Positions 1 through 12,900 of a stretch of 24,479 nt of DNA are shown here, one piece after another. The notes beneath the pieces are model-generated. The model worked only from the letters and a program-made list of their open reading frames with translations, searched no databases and was not told the origin of the DNA. The stretch's first letter is position 1; the number at the start of each line of letters is the position of its first letter. The position numbers and the translations under genes were made by a program. Source of the stretch: Apostichopus parvimensis (Eukaryota; Echinodermata; Holothuroidea; Aspidochirotida; Stichopodidae); NCBI GenBank assembly GCA_000934455.1, contig KN890924.1:10870-35348 (forward strand), read 5' to 3'.

Positions 1-789
1 TATTTAACTCTTTTAATTGTTATTATCCTTGCTACTACTAACAAAATACCTTATATCTTCGGCACCTTATATCTGTGACAGGTTACACCAACATCGGAAG
101 TTATTTTATGTAAAAATTATCAAATGCAGGGAGAGGTGTAGCCAAAGGTGAAGGGTATACATGGATTGTGTATTGGTATATGGCCTCTCCCTACCCTCCC
201 CTCCCCCCCCTTCCTACCCACCACCCCCTACAGATGGACTAAACTGAAACACATAATCAAAGTATATTGTCTTACCATTGGCAGTGTCAGCAGTGAATTG
301 GATTCTTTGCGCTCCAGACTGTGAAATTGGAGTTTACCTTCTTGTTGTCTTTATAAATAGCACAGCTAAGTTATTGTGTTGATCAACATCTTGAGGTCAC
401 TCTGGTTGGTTACTCGTGGATGTTAAGTGGACAGCAACAAGGGCTGGAATGGGACAAAGATTAGCACAACTTACTATGTTACTTTCGAAGACCTTTGCCA
501 AAATAGTTCATCCATAGTCACACTAGATTGGGTTTAATGACTGATTTCTTGATTTAGCATTTTGTTTATCCATAGTCACACTAGATTGGGTTTAATGACT
601 TATTTCTTGATGTAGCATTTTGTACAACCATAGTCACACTAGATTGGGTTTAATGACTTATTTCTTGATGTAGCATTTTGCACATCCATAGTAACACAGA
701 TTCCATCTTCAGTGAAAGGTTGATTCACTTGAGTGTCTAGCATCACAAGGTTTCATGGTCATTCATTATGCAAACTCTTTTGCCTATAG
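1..789 (+). other. Intron upstream of the first visible exon
   Basis: No supportable exon was found. It contains a C-rich pyrimidine tract at about 183-232 and the 58-bp tandem repeat listed separately. The last bases (tttgcctatag) form the acceptor of the first exon. Confidence 0.6.
511..700. repeat. 58-bp tandem repeat, about 3.2 copies
   Basis: Units begin at 511, 569, 627 and 685, exactly 58 bp apart, with the shared core tccatagtcacactag. Copies 2 and 3 are most alike. The fourth is partial, with a deletion after ccatagtaacac. Intronic minisatellite with no coding signal. Confidence 0.93.
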
Positions 790-947
790 GTCGTGAGCCT
801 CCTAATGCCGAGGTGTTTCCGATCCCCAACCAGGCTGTCACCAGTGGCACTAACGTACAGGTCCAATGTCGTGCAACAGCAGGTTATCCGGCTCCCGAAA
901 TTGTTTGGACTAGGGCAGGTGGAGAACCATTCACAGGAAATACCCTG
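790..947 (+). CDS. E1: Ig-like domain a, N-terminal half
   Basis: Phase 1 in, phase 0 out (donor ctg|gtatgt). It encodes the A to C strands of an Ig-C2 fold: the first core cysteine in [14 protein letters not shown] and the core tryptophan in IVWTRAGG. It joins E2 in frame at a phase-0 junction (GNTL|VENGVL). The open frame runs on past 947 to 1130, but that part is G-rich intron with no Ig features. Confidence 0.93.
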
Positions 948-3900
948 GTATGTTTGAGAAAGTTGGTGGACTGTGATGGTGAAGCAAGCAGGTGGGCTGA
1001 TGAAGTTATGGCAGTCGGGGTGGGCGGTGGGGGGGTGGGGGGAGGATGGAGCAGGAAGTGGTTAGTTGGTTACAGAAGCGAGAGCTGGAGGGGAGGGGGA
1101 GGGGGACTAAACAGAGGGCAGAGTCTGTAGGTGGCCAAACAAAAATGGGTGAGGTAAATCCAACACAGAAGATAGTAGAGCCCTGGAAGGCAAAAACTAA
1201 TTGATCACCCATCCAAAAACCAGAGTATGAAAATTCTCTCTTTCACAAGAATGTGAAATTTTTATTTATTTAGACTTGAAAGTCTTTTGTAGAACTGATT
1301 CAAATTGTGAGTTTTTTTTTAATTTTTTTTTTTTACTATTCAATATTACACAATAACTCTCTGTTTTCATATTCTTTTCCTTTTCTTCTATTCTTTCATA
1401 AGGTGGAGAATGGAGTTCTGAGGATAATTGAAATAACATCAGATGAGCAGGGAGTCTACCTCTGCACGGCCACAAATCGAGCTGGATCCGTTCAAATATC
1501 CATCACGCTATTGGTATTAGGTGAGTAGTGTAGTAGGTGTGGTGTGCTTGTATGTTAGTGTGATATATTAACCCCCCTGATAGGTTGCTGTTGAAGGACC
1601 TATTTGTACCAGCGGGGAAGAGACATCTATGGTTCTTGTACATTTTCCCCGTACGACAATATTAGCAAGCTCAACCAACCTTTAAACTGAGATCATGTGT
1701 GGTATCTCTTCCCTTTACCAATGAATAGCGATGCTCACTTGACCTAACATCGTCAAAATGACATGTTTACAGTCTCGTTGTAACTGGACTGCAGTTGAGA
1801 GTGGATCAAACTGGTTTGGCTCTTCGTCCCCAGGAGTGATCTTGGAAGACTTCTGAAAGAGTATTTATGTATTTTTTCGTAATTTCTCTGATAACTATTT
1901 CAGATGCTTTAGGTTTGATTCATTATCATGATATAACCTCAAGCACTCGGAAATAAGACGCTTCAGGTTTGATTCATTATTATGATATAACCGCAAGCAC
2001 TCAGATATAAGATGCTTCAGGTTTGATTCATTATTATCACATAACCTCAAGCACTCAGATATATGGCACTTCAGGTTTGATTCATTATTATGGTATAACC
2101 TCAAGCACTCGGAAATCATTTTTGGTCAACAGAAAGGTTTTAAATAGAATACGGTGCTCAATTGAAACGACTTGCACCTTGGTGAAAATACAATTCACCA
2201 TCACATTCTTGGTTTTTTTTTTTTATCAGGTCTTCCACAAATCACCATTTCACCAGAGACTAACCCAGCAGAATACGAAGTCGGGGAGCCGGCCATTTTA
2301 GAATGTTACGGCACAGGTGACCCCGTCCCTAGCGTCCATTGGATGAAGAGAGACGACCGCGTCGGATTGACACTGATGGACTCGTATGACTTTGAAGAAG
2401 GTCGAGCCGTTTACTACCTACCAAAGCTTAGGGTCGAAGATTCTGGTACTTATGTGTGTAGGGCAGAGAACACTGCAGGATTTGTGGAGAAATCCATGGT
2501 CTTGAATGGTAAGTATCTCGAGGATAAGAACTGCAATAGGAATTGTCCTTAAATAGTAGGTTTCTGCTGAGCAGAATGACAATAAATCTATTGTCTCAAG
2601 TAGTAGGTTTCTGAGGAGAGTGACAATAAATCTATTGTCTTGAATAGCAGGTTTCTGAGCAGAGTAGCAATAAAGCCATTGTCTTAAATTGCAGGTTTCT
2701 GATCGAAGTAACAATAAATCAATTGTCTTGAATGGGAAGTTACTTAAGGACAATCATAGATTAAGGAACTGTTTTGGATAAATCCATTGTCTCAAATAAC
2801 AGGATTCTGAGCAGAGTGGCAATAAAGCTATTGCCTTGAATAACACATGTACATATGATGGACAATAAACAAAAATAATGAATGTTAAATCAAAGCAAGT
2901 GACTTTGAGTAAACAAAAACAGAAAATAATTTAATCTTGGCAGTGTAGCAGCGTCAATTATGTGAAATGTGGAAACAAAAGATGATGTCCTGGCAGCCTG
3001 GCTGCATTGAGCTGCAGCCTAGCTGGCAAGGCTGAATCATTATCAAACAATATAGATTATCTCAGCAGTCTAGCAGTGTCAATAATGTGAAATGTGGAAA
3101 CAAAAAAATTATGTCCTATGCAGCCTGGCTACATTAAGCTGCAGCCCTGTGAGCACTTTACCTTTTGACTAGTTGCCTCTCTCATTTGTTCATTTTCGTA
3201 CCCTAATCACAGTTGCCGAAAAAGTTGCCCCGGTCGGACCACCAGAGATTGCGATTGACGTTATGGAGTTGACAATCATTGAAGGAGGCAGGGCGGTTTT
3301 CACTTGTTCATCTCCAGGTAAGTTAACTTAATATCATCCATGATCTGTTTTGTATCATCTCTTAAAGTTTACGCACATATTTTGTCAGTTTAACTTAAAG
3401 TATATGTATCTATTCTTATTCTAAACAAGGCATACATATACCAACGGACATATTCATTTCTCTGCCTTTCTTCACCAGGATCCCCGGTAGGAACTTACAG
3501 CGTGACATGGCGGCGAGTGGGAAAGCCGATGCCCGGTGTTGTGTCGGTCTCAGGCGGCGTTCTCACCTTCCCAGCTACCAGATCAGATGACAGTGGACAG
3601 TACTACTGTGTGGTTGGCAACGAATTTGGATTCATGCAAGAATTAGTCACTCTTTATATCTTGTGTAAGGGAATTTTAAAATTATTTGGAAGTTTTTGTT
3701 TACTTCGACCCTTTCCTTCCTGTGGTCTTGGCCTACCCATCCCACACCCCTATTCATACCCCCAATCCTATTCGTATTTCTAATCCTTATCCTATCCTAA
3801 TTCTATCCTTATTCTATACTAATCCTATCCTAATTCCTATCCTAATTCCTAATCCTATTCCTCCCTCTTCCCATTCCTATTCCTTTTCCTCCGTCTTCTT

Positions 3901-6900
3901 GTTAATTATGATCAGCTTGAGGACATTATTTACTTTATGATAATATTCAACAGCGCCACCAATCGCCACGGTGATGCCAGTTAGTCAGACGGTCACAGCT
4001 GGATCGTTCTTCCGAATATCGTGCATGGCCGACGGAACTGATCCAATCTTTTACGAATGGTCCAAGGTAAGGAAGCTGTTTACAATCATTATATAAGCTT
4101 TCCACTCATTTGAATTAATTTAGTTAATGCTAGATGTGTTTACTGCTTGTACAATACAGTCTTCAATAGTTTTGTGCTATGTTAGTTTTCTAGTATTTTC
4201 TTACGTTATACAGTTTTTCATTTCACTGTACTGTGTTAGTTTTCTAGTTTTATCATATATGTATATACATTATACAGTTTTCTATTACTGTAATATCTTA
4301 CAGTTCTCTAGTATTATCATCATATATTGCAGTTTGCTGGTATCATCATTTTCTTTATGTTATATGTTTGACCCACCCATTCAGGTCGGAGGACAGCTCT
4401 CTCCTCACGCCCACGATGTAGATGGCATGCTGGAGATCACTAAGGTTACGGCTGCAGATGCAGGAGAATACAGATGTCTCTCCCAGAATGAAGCAGGCCG
4501 ATCAGAGGCATTCGCATCAATCACAGTGCAAGGTAACAAACTTGCTGCTCTCTGCAGAATGAAAACACGGAGCCAAGACCTACAAACATTCACAGTAGAT
4601 GTCACCCAATAAGAGTAATATTCAGGCATGAGCTTTTTCCACAAATTCGCGGAATATCCGTGATTTCTTTTCTACCTCGGTGACAAAAACTATTATCCTA
4701 ACACACTGTAGCATAAGCAAACTGGAGCCTATACCGCAATTTTGCAAAATTTAGCAAAAATTTTGCAAAATTCCGTGATTTTTTTTTTACCCCAGGCTCA
4801 TCCCTGAATAATAGGTTTCCTGTCACAAGGCATGATGAACAGTTTGAATATCCTGTTTCTGTTTAACAAGGCAACATATAAAAAGAAAAGCTGCAGCAAA
4901 TGCAAAATCCTGCTCAGCTGCAAAATCCTGCTCAGCTGCAAAATCCTGCTCAGCTAAGATGCATCAATATCGAGCGATAGGGATTATCTCTGCAGTCGTG
5001 CCTATTGTCTGCCTGACGTAATGTATTGTGGATCTTACAGCTTAAACAGAAATAGGAACCTTCGTGTAACTCAAAGAGTTAAGATATCATCGACAAGGAA
5101 TGGAAGTTGTATTTTGCTCTCAATACTTTGATCATTCAACTGAATTGTTTTTTATGTTCGCAGTGTCACCACAGGTCACCATCACACCCAGTTCAGACAC
5201 AAGGGCAGTCGGTGCCTCTGTAGAGTTCCACTGTCAGGCCACCGGTTCCCCACCCCCACAGGTCATATGGAGTAAAGAAGGGGGGTCGCTACCTCTCTCT
5301 CATAGCATGCAAAACGGAATACTCACGTAAGTCCACACTTTCATATTCACTCATCAACTGATATATTTTCCAGTCTTGTTCCTTTTCTCTGTATCTCTCC
5401 TTTCGTGTAAACCTATCATATTAAGTGGGCGTGTTATCCTTTCTAAAAAATGAGCAATCTAGTTGAGACTTTTTTTTCTTCCATAACAATAATGAAAACC
5501 AATGTTAAAAAAGAATAATGTAAACCACTTTTGCTCTGCTGCTGATTTAATACTATTAATTTAGAAAATTTAGAAATATCTCCTTTAAGTACAAATAATA
5601 AGGTGTTTTTCATGATTCCTAATGTAAATATGCTGAGTTAACCCCCCCCCCCCGCATAAAAAAAAATAATAAAAATAATAATTGCTTATAGCATCAATGT
5701 AAAGGAGATCTGTTAAATAGCTTTCTATGTCATGTGAACCGGAGTATCTTCTTAATTAAGGATATTCCACTGATTACAATTTTTTTATTTTTCCTGATTA
5801 GTTTGAGCAATCTTCAACCAGGAGATGATGGTGTTTATGTCTGCACTGCCACAAACAGAGCTGGTTCAAAGAAGATATCTGCCCGGTTAGCTCTGCAAGG
5901 TAAAGAAATAATAGCTTTCATGATTCTCCATTGAAGTATTTTCTTAACTGTTTAACTGTGTTTACTTTGTTTACTTGTACAAATGAGAACTGGTACTCCA
6001 AATAATTAAAAGAATTTTTTCATTTCTCTGTTTTTATTTTTGTCTATACACATCCCTGGCCCAGTTTTAACTAAACAGTCTGCATTTTATCGATGTTTAC
6101 TCCTAGCTGCTAATTATCTGAGTTAATTAACTCGGGGCTTTCATTGTGTTAGTTTTCATGCACTTCCTGAACTGATTATGTTCAACTCAAAATAGGTTAA
6201 ATTCATCCTTCCTCCATCTGGAGAAGTTAAATGAACAAAGAAATATTTGTTACATGACAATCTATCTGAAACTTTGACTAGCAACCCTTCTCGATATTCC
6301 GTAACTTTACGACTGACTGATTCCAGGGAGTGCCCGGAATCCATCTTCTGAATTTATTGCGGCACTAAAAATAAGCTGCAAATAGAAGTTCGCTCAAAGC
6401 GAGGTACATAGTGGAAAAATCTACTGATATTTCCATGTGAAAAATCACTGCATGAAATGGTACAAAAAGCTGTTAATTTGAACGTCCACAAGTTGTATGC
6501 ATGGTGGCGGTAAACATTAACAGCCATTAGCATGGCATCAGTGACTCATGAAAAGCTGTATATACAACTCGATTGGATGGTAATTGCACCAGTTGCTTGC
6601 AGAGCATCTCCAGTGAGTATATTCATTGACGACGTACGACAAAATCGTTTCAACAATTCTCTGGTCCGTTCTTTTCTCGTACGATTTCCAACAGCTCCAC
6701 CTGACGTTGCCATCACCGTCAATGCCGGGTACCAGTTTGTGGCCATCGGGGAGTCTGTCAACTTTGAATGCCGCGCCAACGGTGACCCAGAACCAGTCAT
6801 CAGCTGGACTAAGATAGATGGCGAGCTACCCATCACCGTGGAGATTGTGGGCGGTTTACTCACCATTCCACAGGTTCAGCTGTCCCACTCTGGTCTCTAC

Positions 6901-9900
6901 AAATGTACGGCTACCAATGCCGTTGGCAGATCTTCTGAGGTGCTCCTGTATGTTCAAGGTGAGTAGGACACAGCCTGCACCAGAGTTGTGTTCACCTCAT
7001 AGGAATCACCACAGAGTGATTCACACATTGATGTATTAGTTGAACTTCCCCTTTAATACCACTTTCTAAAGAAAACGACCCAAGTAAAACGGTCAAAACA
7101 CGGTCGTCACATGATCATTGTTTCCTCGGTTGCTTTCCGTTTCACCCGGTCAACCCCAAAAAATATCTACTCCTCGGATGAAAAAAACCTCCACCCCCTT
7201 CTTTTCTGTCTCCGCAGCGGCCCCCCAAATCAGCGTCCAGCCCGAGACCAGGTCAGTATCCATCGGTGCCTCTGTGGTTTTCACGTGTTTTGCGAGCGGT
7301 TTCCCATTCCCCGAGATCACTTGGTACAAAGAGGATTCAGATCTCTTCCCAGACGACTTTGAGATCGACAGCGGTGTCCTGACTCTGAGAAACGTCAAGA
7401 AGGAGGACGCAGGAACGTACGTCTGTTCAGCAACGAACAACGAAGGAACAGTGGAATACAAAGCAAACCTGATCATTGGAGGTAAAGAGTTTAATAGTTA
7501 CATCATCACGATTGATAATGATCATAAAGACCCCCCCCCCCTCCAGCTCCAGCCCTCTGTCTTGTCTGCAGCAACTTTAATAAGAGTTTTGCAGTCCTGG
7601 ATAGTTAATGATCTGAGTCAGTGTTTATGACCATCTGTAACAATTTTGTTTTTAAGTTGATGTTTAAGTTGATGTCCACAGACTTTTGTATAACTATATA
7701 GGAACAGCTTTGGGGGTTTTCACTTGGAAAGTGTTAATTAAGTAGAAAGTAGATGGGTGTACAATTGAGGAGGCAACTGTACTCTTTCCAGCCCAAAGGC
7801 TGAATCATCTTGCCAGGCTGAGGTAGTTTAATGATTCTTCTTCATTTAGGACTGATTTGAAACGAAAACCTTTTGTCAGAAATGTCTAGAATAAGTCCTA
7901 GGTTAACTCATTAGACAGTCTGCTGTATGCCTTGGAACACTGGAGTACTGGTTAAGCTGACTTTATACTTAGTTTCCCTGAGTCCAAACCCCCTTCCCCC
8001 CCCTCCCCCCGGTCATGATATTACAAAAAAAAGATAGAAGTACTGAAGTAAGATATTTTTGGGTATTTGTTGAGAGAGGAAAATGTACTATTCCTTGTTC
8101 TTTTGACAGATCTGGTGCCTTACTTCACTCAGATGCCTCAAAGTTACATTAGCTACCCGAAGCTGGCAAATGCTGCTTTTGAATTTGAAATAGTCGTCTC
8201 CTTCAAGCCAGAGAGTCCGGAAGGTATCGTTGTCTGATTAATCATATTTTTTACAGAGGGCCGGAAAAATGTTAGGGGAAATTATAATCATTTCTAAACA
8301 AAAAACACCAGAAAAAAAACATGAGTCCTCGGTCACCCAGATATAAATTGAAAACGTTTGGGAGTTGATACGGACGAAAGACTGTACAATTATGAGTGAT
8401 GTTATACCCTTGTGATTGGATGAAAGGAAAATGGAACTGACTTTTCACATCATACATATTCATATCCGACCAATTCATACGCTGGATTTACGCCAACCTG
8501 TTTTACCTTCTTTTCTCAGGTTTTGGTTTTGTACAGGTATAACAAGGTAAAGAGTGTTATGGGGAGGGGGAGGAGGAGGGAGGGGGAGGGCGGGTGCTGG
8601 TGGGAAAGTCTGGAGTGTTCCTTGAGACTATTGACATGACCATTGAAGTGTAAATTACTTTCCTAAATTGTTATTTATATTTCGACCTGTATAAAGTTTC
8701 CTAACATTTGACCTTTGTCGTACCAGGTTTGATCCTTTACAATGGCCAGTACTCACAAGCAAGCAGCGACTTCCTCTCCTTTGGCCTCTCTGGAGGACAC
8801 GCTGAATTCCGCTTCAACCTTGGCGGTGGTGCCGCGATCATCAGGAGCGAGGAACCGCTGGAGTTAGCCCGGTGGCACACGGCGACCATCCGAAGGGATG
8901 GGAGGAATGGATTTTTGACAGTCGACGATCAATATGAGGTGAACGGTACATCCATGGGTGCATGGAGGGGCCTGGACCTGGTCCAAAATCTCTACCTGGG
9001 AGGTGTCATGTTTTATGAAGATCTACCTTTACATGTTGGTTTCAACACTGGTTTCATTGGTGAGTCATTCAACATGTTGAAAAGTGGGAATGGTTTAACA
9101 GTTTTTATATGGTTTTTTGTGAGTGTGAATTTTGGTGAAGAGATTTCAGCCAAGGTTAGATTGTGTTGCTATGCAAAAGTTGATGGAAAAAAAAAAAAAA
9201 TCCATTTGGTTTTAAGTGCTACTAGTTGTTGGGGAAGGTGAATTGTTTGAAATGGAGGTGAGTGGATAATAGTTATCAATATTTTCATATTATGCATTTT
9301 TATTCCATAATCCATTAAATTATTATCAATAATAATTTAATCCTTTGATCTGATAAGCCGAAAACATTCCACCTCCTCAAGATGGACCTTCGGTCGGTGT
9401 GCTTAGATTTTCCTCTGTATCTAGGACCGCTCAATTAATACTACCCGAAACCTAGCCGAGAATATGTCGATAAAATTTCAAATAACACTTTATCCAATCT
9501 TGTAGGTTGTGTCAGCCAGCTTAAGATCAATGACTACAAAGTGTTCTTGACTTCTGGTGCCATCTCCATGGTCAACGTTGAATCGTGCGAAACCTGTCTG
9601 ACCGTCACCTGCGACAACGGAGGGGAGTGCCAAGAGGCCTTCACGGAGAACGGTTTCACGTGCAGATGCCTGGAGGGATTCACAGGGTCTGTCTGCCAAC
9701 ACTCATTAGAGATTCAGCGTTGCCTCCCCGGTAAGTCCTGCTAACACACATCCTCTTATCCCTGTTAATTTATCGCATGTACTGGGTCGACAAATGTCTG
9801 TTGTATTTTAAACTGTTTTTTCAGTGGATATTGCAAAATAATTCCACGAAAGGTCAGATTTTTTTCTCTGTTCTTAGCAGTGCAGTTTCGTCATGTCTCG

Positions 9901-12900
9901 AGTTAAAATTGGCAAATTCTCAAATTGATGATAACGTCAAGTGCAAAGCAACGTATAGATTTTAAGCGCTCTTTCGTGAGCGGAAAATGTTAGGCAAATG
10001 TTTCCTGTACAGTCCATACACTAGTAGGGTCTTGCTCATATTAAAAGTTGAAGAAGCATTTTGCAGTTTGCCAGATACCAAATATAAACCCATAACCAGA
10101 CACTGGCCAAATTAAATTAAGACCCATCTTTTCCTTCTGTCCCCAATTGGAAGGTTAAATGATTGAGTAGTCAATGAATTTGATTTGACTCTCATTATCA
10201 TGTAGCCCGGACATTTAGTATTAATCACATCAAAAAAACACAAAAAAAGTTTAAATTTATTTTGTATGTTAACGCCATGATTTGAAATGAAACATGACAT
10301 AACTGTGATGCTAACGATCTGCACTGTTATTGGATTGTAGTATCGAAAAAGATTTAAGAAACTAAAAAAAATTATCAATACCAGCTTTAAAAAAAATGGT
10401 GCATTTACACCTGCCATCCCTGTGTTGCTGCGGTCTGCGTCAACAAAAACAGGAAGAAACGAAATTAACTATTACTTAGTTTTGACATATTTGGACTTGA
10501 TCAACCTGTTGTTTATTTTTCTTCGTAGATTCCTGCGGTGAAGGTATGTGTGTGGAGAGTACAGACGCAGCGGGATTCAGATGCGTCTGCCCTCCCGGTC
10601 TGACCGGCGAGAGATGCGATATCGGTGAGTGAGCAAGATGTTATTCTAATGTTGCGTAGTTTATTAATTGCGCATTATGGGATGCCGTAGATGCAAGTAA
10701 TAAAGAAAAATATCTAAACTGGTGATTAGATTTGGGAATTTTTATGTAGCCTTATTTTTAGTTCTTCTGAAGCCTTTCTTAAATTTGATTCCTTTTTCCT
10801 TTTTTTTTTTTTCAAAACTGATGAGAGCCTTCTTAATACTGGATTTAATCTGATTAAAGCTGTACGCTGATTAAAATGGTGCCAATTGTTAATGTATATA
10901 TATAAAAAAAATTATATGAATATTGAACAGTTGTCGATTTCATTCTTTTGGCCGAAATTAGTTTTAGCGAAGTAAGTCATTCAANNNNNNNNNNNNNNNN
11001 NNNNNNNNNNNNNNNNNNNNNNNNNNNNNNNNNNNNNNNNNNNNNNNNNNNNNNNNNNNNNNNNNNNNNNNNNNNNNNNNNNNNNNNNNNNNNNNNNNNN
11101 NNNNNNNNNNNNNNNNNNNNNNNNNNNNNNNNNNNNNNNNNNNNNNNNNNNNNNNNNNNNNNNNNNNNNNNNNNNNNNNNNNNNNNNNNNNNNNNNNNNN
11201 NNNNNNNNNNNNNNNNNNNNNNNNNNNNNNNNNNNNNNNNNNNNNNNNNNNNNNNNNNNNNNNNNNNNNNNNNNNNNNNNNNNNNNNNNNNNNNNNNNNN
11301 NNNNNNNNNNNNNNNNNNNNNNNNNNNNNNNNNNNNNNNNNNNNNNNNNNNNNNATTTATAGTTAATTATAATAAAAGGGAAAAAAAAGAAGAAAAGAAG
11401 TTAAATGGGTATGCTAAACTCGTAGACACCTGGGTAGTGTGGTAAAGGTTTAATACTAGGCAGGTAGAATTTCTTCTAGCAGGTTCTTGTACATTTTATT
11501 TTTCTTGTAAGCATTTTAATTCCTACTTTTCATTGTAGTTTAATTCCTTTCATTTCAGATCTTGTACTAGAGTGCCATGATTTCATTCAGGTTATACAGA
11601 GACAAATTTCTCCCACCTGCAAGAAAAAAAAAATAAGAATAAAAAAATAAATAACTAGGGCAACTTTCACACTGATCCTACAGAGAACAACATGTCCAAC
11701 CCCCCCCCCCCCCAAAAAAAAAGAAACCCAAATGAGTGACAATCAAGAATTTGGTATATCTCTTCAATATCTTGCACCTTTTGGTCACTTTGGAGACAAA
11801 AATATTTTGTTTATTTGTTGGAAATTTCAGAACAAAGAAGTTGCATTGCAATTTAGGATTAAAAATTTGTTTGTTTTCTTTGGGAAGGAAAACTGGAGGA
11901 GAGCTTTATGTTCCGAAACAAAGTAAAAATTGGGCGTTGTTCTCTGTGACTTAAACAAAAGAAAGGCTTTTTTCTCTGTGACTTAAACAAAAGAAAGGCT
12001 TTGTTCTCTGAAACAATTTGTAGGAAGACAAAAGCTTTGTTGTCTTATAAAAATGAAAAGCTTTTTTCTATGGGCCAATCTAATAAACAAACCCGGGAAA
12101 ATCTTAATTCTTGTAACAGAAGGGAAAGGTTTTGTTATCAAAGTTGTGAAAAAAGCTTTTGTCTTCTGAGACAATGGGGAATATATGAGCCTGCATCCCT
12201 TAAAAACCTGAAACCACAAGACTTTTACAAATCTTGACATAATTTGGAATTTTCTTTACATATTTAGAAAACTTCCATCTTCATGTATATTCTGATGGCT
12301 ATGAAAAATGGTAGGTTTGTTTAATCCATAGTAGCACATCACGTATTGGACCCCCCTCCCACACCCAGCCCCCACCCCATACATTTAGTACAATGTATAT
12401 TCCAAGTCGTATATATACACTTCTTTTTGTTATTATACTGCATGAGAGTGTGTCTAGATTTATCGTTTCTGCCCGGTCACAGGGGCCAATCGATCTCGAC
12501 CTAACCTACGTGAGGTCGTCGGTAGCAATGCATGTTATCCAATCAGTGCCTGTTCCTACACACAGATTTACCTGTAGGAACGGATGATTCAGATTACGAG
12601 GGGAGCGGTTTCGACAACGACATTCACATGCAAAATGATTATGGTACCTTTTTCTGTTGCAAAAAAAACCATTTTGCTTTTCCTCATTTCTTATTATTCC
12701 TCACTTTTTTCTTCTTGGCCTAATTTTGACCTCTCATCCTTTACCGCTAATTTACGTTTAACCTCCTGTTTTTCAATGCTTTGTTTTTTCTCTCCTCCAC
12801 TGCTTCAACCCAGACTTGCGTTGCCGTCCTTCTCTCTCCGCAAAATTTCCAAATTCTCTCTTCGTATTATATTCACCCTCACTTTACAAAGACATTTGTC

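Noticed and set aside
183..260. Pyrimidine tract and cctacag followed by tggactaaa (WTK-like, as in Ig C strands)
   Set aside because: The next codons show no Ig features and the frame ends in a stop with no matching donor, so it is a chance match.
768..1130. 120-residue open frame beginning with Met at 768
   Set aside because: Only 790-947 is exon. The Met lies in the upstream intron and the tail after 947 is Gly/Trp-rich low complexity beyond a good donor.
1905..2116. CRISPR-like array
   Set aside because: Contiguous tandem units without unique spacers, in eukaryotic intron sequence.
1895..2119. Minus-strand frame with a repeating 18-residue peptide (HNNESNLK and similar)
   Set aside because: Produced by the 54-bp tandem repeat; no start context, no domain, and it lies inside the host gene's intron.
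3686..3940. Open frame rich in Pro, Ile and Tyr
   Set aside because: Translation of the CCTAAT-type simple repeat in the intron.
4127..4384. Hydrophobic open frame resembling membrane segments upstream of E7
   Set aside because: T-rich intron sequence. The true exon starts at 4385 after cattcag and joins E6 in phase 0.
7150..7476. Minus-strand 108-residue frame opposite E11
   Set aside because: Shadow of the Ig exon; no independent coding signature.
10948..11445. 165-codon frame
   Set aside because: It is mostly unresolved N.
11560..11591. Strong-looking acceptor ttcctttcatttcag followed by a short open frame
   Set aside because: No acceptable donor (gttata only), no domain, and the phase cannot be closed.
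12268..12310. 43-bp segment with good acceptor (catatttag) and donor (atg|gtaggt)
   Set aside because: Its length is not a multiple of three, so inclusion between phase-1 exons would break the frame. At most a poison exon, with no supporting evidence.
12393..12587. Frame beginning [19 protein letters not shown], like a signal peptide and alternative start
   Set aside because: No promoter evidence, it reads into a stop at 12585-12587, and it would not join the main frame at 12578 in phase.
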